Source: Pleurotus djamor
Lineage: Eukaryota; Basidiomycota; Agaricomycetes; Agaricales; Pleurotaceae
Assembly (NCBI GenBank): GCA_029747585.1
Contig: JAPEVF010001275.1
Coordinates: 1 to 11,614 of the forward strand
Direction: 5' to 3'
DNA length: 11,614 nt
Part shown: one piece after another, positions 8,735 through 11,614 of the stretch
Layout of the letters: each line of letters opens with the position of its first letter
Position numbering within the stretch: the stretch's first letter is position 1
Made by a program: the position numbers and the translations under genes
Notes under the pieces: generated by a model
Database searches by the model: none
What the model was told of the DNA's origin: nothing
The model's input: the letters and a program-made list of their open reading frames with translations, nothing else

Positions 8735-11308
8735 TCCTTTGGTATGATTTTCTAAGTGCGTAGTGATTGAGCTCGAAGATTGTGTAGAATAAGAACTTAA
8801 ATGACAATACGATACATGTGCCTATCTGTGAATGTGTTGACAAAAAATGTGTCGCATAGGTCGAGTACGTTGTTACTAGTCCATTCTGGGGGAGCAAAGG
8901 GGCCGAAACGGGGGAAGAGGTGAACACTACGGCGAATATTGGCTATTGGTATGACCTCCGACACTGAGCTTCCTTCCGCATCCTTGATGGGTCGAACTTT
9001 GTACAGCCCATGGTTGCGCTCAGGGACATGGGTAAAGGGGGAGAACCAGTCAACAAACGCAAGGTGTTCAGGAACTTCGACGCCCGGTTCAAAGAGGGTA
9101 TCTAGCGAAGCCTTTGGCAAAGTGAAAATTACCCGGACACGTCCAATGCGATAACCTATGCGGGGGTGAGTACCAGCCCAGTACTACCAAAAATAAACTT
9201 GCTCACCTTGAACTCCGATATCCGCGCCCGTACCATCGTTGATAAGTGCCGTGTCAAAACGAGCGGGAATTGTATTCCCGCGAATATCAAGTCTCTGTGG
9301 GTGACAATGGATCGAGTCCGAAGTAATTGGAGATATCATTGAGGGGTCGACACGCTGGTACTTGATGCGATGCCAGACAGGGAGCTTCGTGAATGGCAGA
9401 CGGACATTCCAAAGATTCCGTTCAAGGTCACGACGCGAGGTCTCGGGATCATTCTGAAGGAGGATAAAGCGTGCCAGGGCTTCCCGAAAATGAGTCGCTC
9501 CATATTCGGTTGCCAGTTGCGTCAGAGGCACAGCGCGAACTGAAGGATGTTTTGTCATGGACAGAGGTCTGTCGAGGACAAACGCGGGGGAGGTCCACGG
9601 AGTTGCGCCAGAAGTAGAGGGGTCGATTGGCTCCTTGAGGCGCCATTGTATGTATTGGTGGTGCCGTAAAATCTTCTCCTTGCGCTCAAGCCAAACTGTC
9701 ATCTGACGGAATTCATCTTTGTGATTCGTTGCTTCGTAGGCATCTTTCGCAAGATCGATATGAAGGCGCTCTGTGTATTCGGTGCTGAAATTGTCAAGCG
9801 TACCGTAGAGCCGGATGAAGCGAACGTAGTGCTGCGCAAAGTGGAGTTTGGGGATGTTGAAAGACTCGCGGATTCCTAGATCGATGAAAACTTCTTTATT
9901 TGCATGGAAGCTAGCGAGAGCCTCTTCGAGGAGTTCAAGGGTGCGGGCAGAGTGGACTGGATATTGGGCAAGGCAGAGGAAGTCGAGTACAGCACGAACG
10001 GCTCGGATTAAGCGAACGTTGGAAAAGCCATTAGGAAGGGGGAGGTCAAGAACAAGACCTAGCAGAATGCGGCACATTTGATCATGTTCTTGTCCGGTTA
10101 CGCGGGAGAGTGTGGTAATTCCTTTGAGGAAGAGCCTGATGTTGTGATTTGGTGGCATCCGGCGACAGCGAGCATCGATTTCTGTGGGACCAAAAGCGTC
10201 CGTGATCCAACCAATGAGGTGCTTGACAATTCCTTGATGCAGTTGATGGAGAACGTCTGGTGTGATCGATCGATACACATGCGCGTATGGGAGGTCCTTC
10301 CAAAACGGGTTGATCACTGGTTTCAACCCGACTCCTTGACATGCCTGCAGAAACCCCCCCGGGTCTCCGTCAAACGAATCAAGGACAGCAAGTATTTGGT
10401 CGAGGTCTTTGAGCCAAGGAGATATGCCGTCACGCTTGAATTCGCCCAACTCATCTGGTTTTGCAGGGCACGTAGGGCATCCACTCTTTGTCGCAGTGAC
10501 GAGAATTTGTTCAGGGTAGTCGCCGATGAAGCAAGCGAAAATGGGATGCGTGCGTCGCAGGCATCCATCACCTGAAGCCATGAACAATCCAGTAAGGCCT
10601 GCTGTGCGAAGTGGGGATAGGATTTGGGAGAGACATGCATGGTAAAGATTGGCAAGCTGACGGCGCCGTGAAGCCTTGTTGGTGACACCTTCCAACTTTG
10701 TGACGGGGAGGTAGGCCAGGAGAATATATGCGCGTTTTGAAGGCTTGCGGCGGATTTCTTTCGGGATATTTCCAATTGTCAAGTACAATGGATACGCTGT
10801 CTTATTGCGGAACAACGTGAGTTGAGTTTTATCGCTTGATATGATAATCGGAACAATAGTTGCGCCTGGAGTCTTCTTTTCTACCTCCTCCTGGGTAAAG
10901 TTGCCACGAACGTCAGGTCCTGAGAACGTTTTGGCTGGCTGATGACTGTGCTCTCACCTGTGTTGTCCACCACCAGCGACCAGTGTGCATGTCATGGAAG
11001 AGACGCTCCGTCTTGCCCTCGTCTGTATAGTGCTTTTCCGGTACGACAGCCAAGTATTGAGCAAAGTCGGGGTCTCCATACAGTGCCCGAATGCATTCGA
11101 TGACGTTACGGAAGAATACTTCACAAACTTCTCCGCCCACCAGTATTTCGTGTCGTTCAAAACGAGGTCGATTGGGGAGGCCTTCATCAATTATTTTGTT
11201 CAGCTCGTTCGCTGTTTTGAAGGATACTCCAAGCTTCTCTGCAACCTTTATCAATGGTAAGTCTCCCTTCATCAGGAAAACATCATTTTTACCAGGAGCA
11301 GATGGAAG
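8629..11308 (-). mobile_element. Plavaka-type (CACTA-like) DNA transposon, ends not defined
   Basis: The extent is set by the transposase gene plus the repeat-bearing 3' flank next to the F-box fragment. The 5' end is unknown: coding similarity stops at about 11308, and AT-rich sequence of different character begins near 11341. I could not find matching terminal inverted repeats or a target-site duplication by eye. The left limit assumes the element begins where the F-box frame is interrupted, which is inference. Confidence 0.5.
8797..11308 (-). CDS. Plavaka transposase, three exons visible, N-terminus missing
   Basis: The enzyme is expected to cut and move a CACTA-like element in the nucleus. 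Exons are 11308-10958, 10890-9207 and 9155-8797. The introns are 10891-10957 (67 nt, GTGAGA...CTGAC...CCCAG) and 9156-9206 (51 nt, GTGAGC...CATAG); both keep phase, giving 797 codons without a stop. Family hallmarks in order: HDMHTGRWWWTTQ ending at residue 117; GATIVPIIISSDKTQLTLF; FRNKTAYPLYLTIGNIPKEI; FACFIGDYPEQILV; a CPTC knuckle (about 255-258); ITPDVLHQLHQGIVKHLI; KLHFAQHYVRFI; and DNFSTEYTERLHIDLAKDAY. The end is SNIRRSVHL-like (IANIRRSVHLFPRFG), then FGPFAPPEWTSNNVLD and FTDRHMYRIVI. D241, D329 and E488 are candidate catalytic acids, not proven. The usual N-terminal C2H2 finger and acidic region are not seen. A TAG at 11309-11311 closes the frame, and could itself be an intron acceptor. 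Confidence 0.88.
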
Positions 11309-11375
11309 CTAGATAAGATCAAGAAGCTGTGGGAGAAAGGTATCTTGTATATCTNAAAATAGAAAAAGCGCTTAA

Positions 11376-11540
11376 AGTTATGCTTTGTACAAGAGGTATG
11401 ACAAAGCAAGAAAAAGACGCTGTAATACTTACATAGCGAGCGCCAATGCTTCAAAAGCACAAAAAGCTGGAAAAGCTAGGAAAGCTAGGAAAGCTCTGAA
11501 AGTGTTGATAAACAAAACAAAAAAAATTGAGCAGTTATAA
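11376..11540 (+). pseudogene. Short basic open frame with (Lys-Ala-x) repeats, possible gene 3' end
   Basis: A 54-codon frame runs from just after a TAA at 11373 to the TAA at 11538-11540, with no good start. It reads YKRYDKARKRRC, then ASKAQKAGKARKARKAL and INKTKKIEQL. Almost every third residue is Lys or Arg. Such Lys/Ala-rich basic tails occur at the C-termini of several fungal transposases and nuclear proteins, so this may be the remnant end of a second mobile element. The family is not identified. AT-rich sequence with A-runs raises Lys content by chance, so the frame may be fortuitous. Confidence 0.25.
11457..11501 (+). repeat. Five 9-nt tandem units
   Basis: Units begin GCA/GCT and end AAA. 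The central two are identical (GCTAGGAAA), and the flanking units differ by one to a few bases. In the plus frame ending at 11540 each unit encodes Ala-x-Lys, so the repeat keeps the frame. Confidence 0.7.
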
Positions 11541-11614
11541 TAAATGTGTATAAATCATACCACTTCATATTAACGCAAAAAGTATTTATTGCATAAAACT
11601 ATATAGATGTTATA

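Larger units (their letters stand above)
11341..11614. other. AT-rich stretch of different composition
   Basis: This tail is visibly richer in A and T than the rest of the window, especially from 11500 on, where AT-only runs dominate. It begins about where transposase similarity ends. A boundary with another repeat, a non-coding element end or an assembly join are all possible. The N at 11355 lies within it. Confidence 0.5.

Noticed and set aside
10078..10575. 165-codon plus-strand ORF
   Set aside because: Antisense shadow of the transposase, whose identity is certain on the other strand.
1..11614. CRISPR arrays, tRNA or rRNA genes, riboswitches
   Set aside because: None seen. The gene structure is fungal nuclear, with spliceosomal introns.

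Overview
This window looks like nuclear DNA of a filamentous basidiomycete, most likely an Agaricomycete. The evidence is many short GT-AG introns (about 50-70 nt, several with a CTGAC-type branch site), an F-box/leucine-rich protein of the kind greatly expanded in mushroom-forming fungi, a metacaspase with the DSCHSE active-site spelling, and a Plavaka-type transposase, a family known mainly from Agaricomycetes. No bacterial, organellar, RNA-gene or CRISPR feature was seen.

Layout, left to right. 58-545 (+) is a decayed, unrecognised gene copy with one clear intron. 888-2504 (-) is an intact single-exon F-box protein, with a pair of 11-bp direct repeats about 200 bp upstream. 2778-3311 (+) is a weak ORF with a zinc-finger-like Cys/His cluster. 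3925-4565 (+) is a second, diverged copy of the 58-545 sequence, with an intron at the equivalent place. 4768-7278 (-) is a metacaspase gene of about 13 exons. It is frame-consistent almost throughout, but appears broken at the catalytic histidine motif and at one splice acceptor. 7380-8380 holds nothing I recognise. 8383-8625 (-) is the severed C-terminus of another F-box-like protein. 8797-11308 (-) is a Plavaka transposase in three exons, open for 797 codons, without a visible N-terminal exon. 11341-11614 is AT-rich and carries a short, very basic open frame built on a 9-nt (Lys-Ala-x) repeat.

No operon or joint pathway is visible. The picture is an accessory, gene-poor fungal region: expanded F-box and metacaspase families, duplicated and decaying copies, and a DNA transposon lying against a truncated gene. 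The four N characters each sit directly before a homopolymer, so homopolymer lengths in this assembly should be treated with caution.
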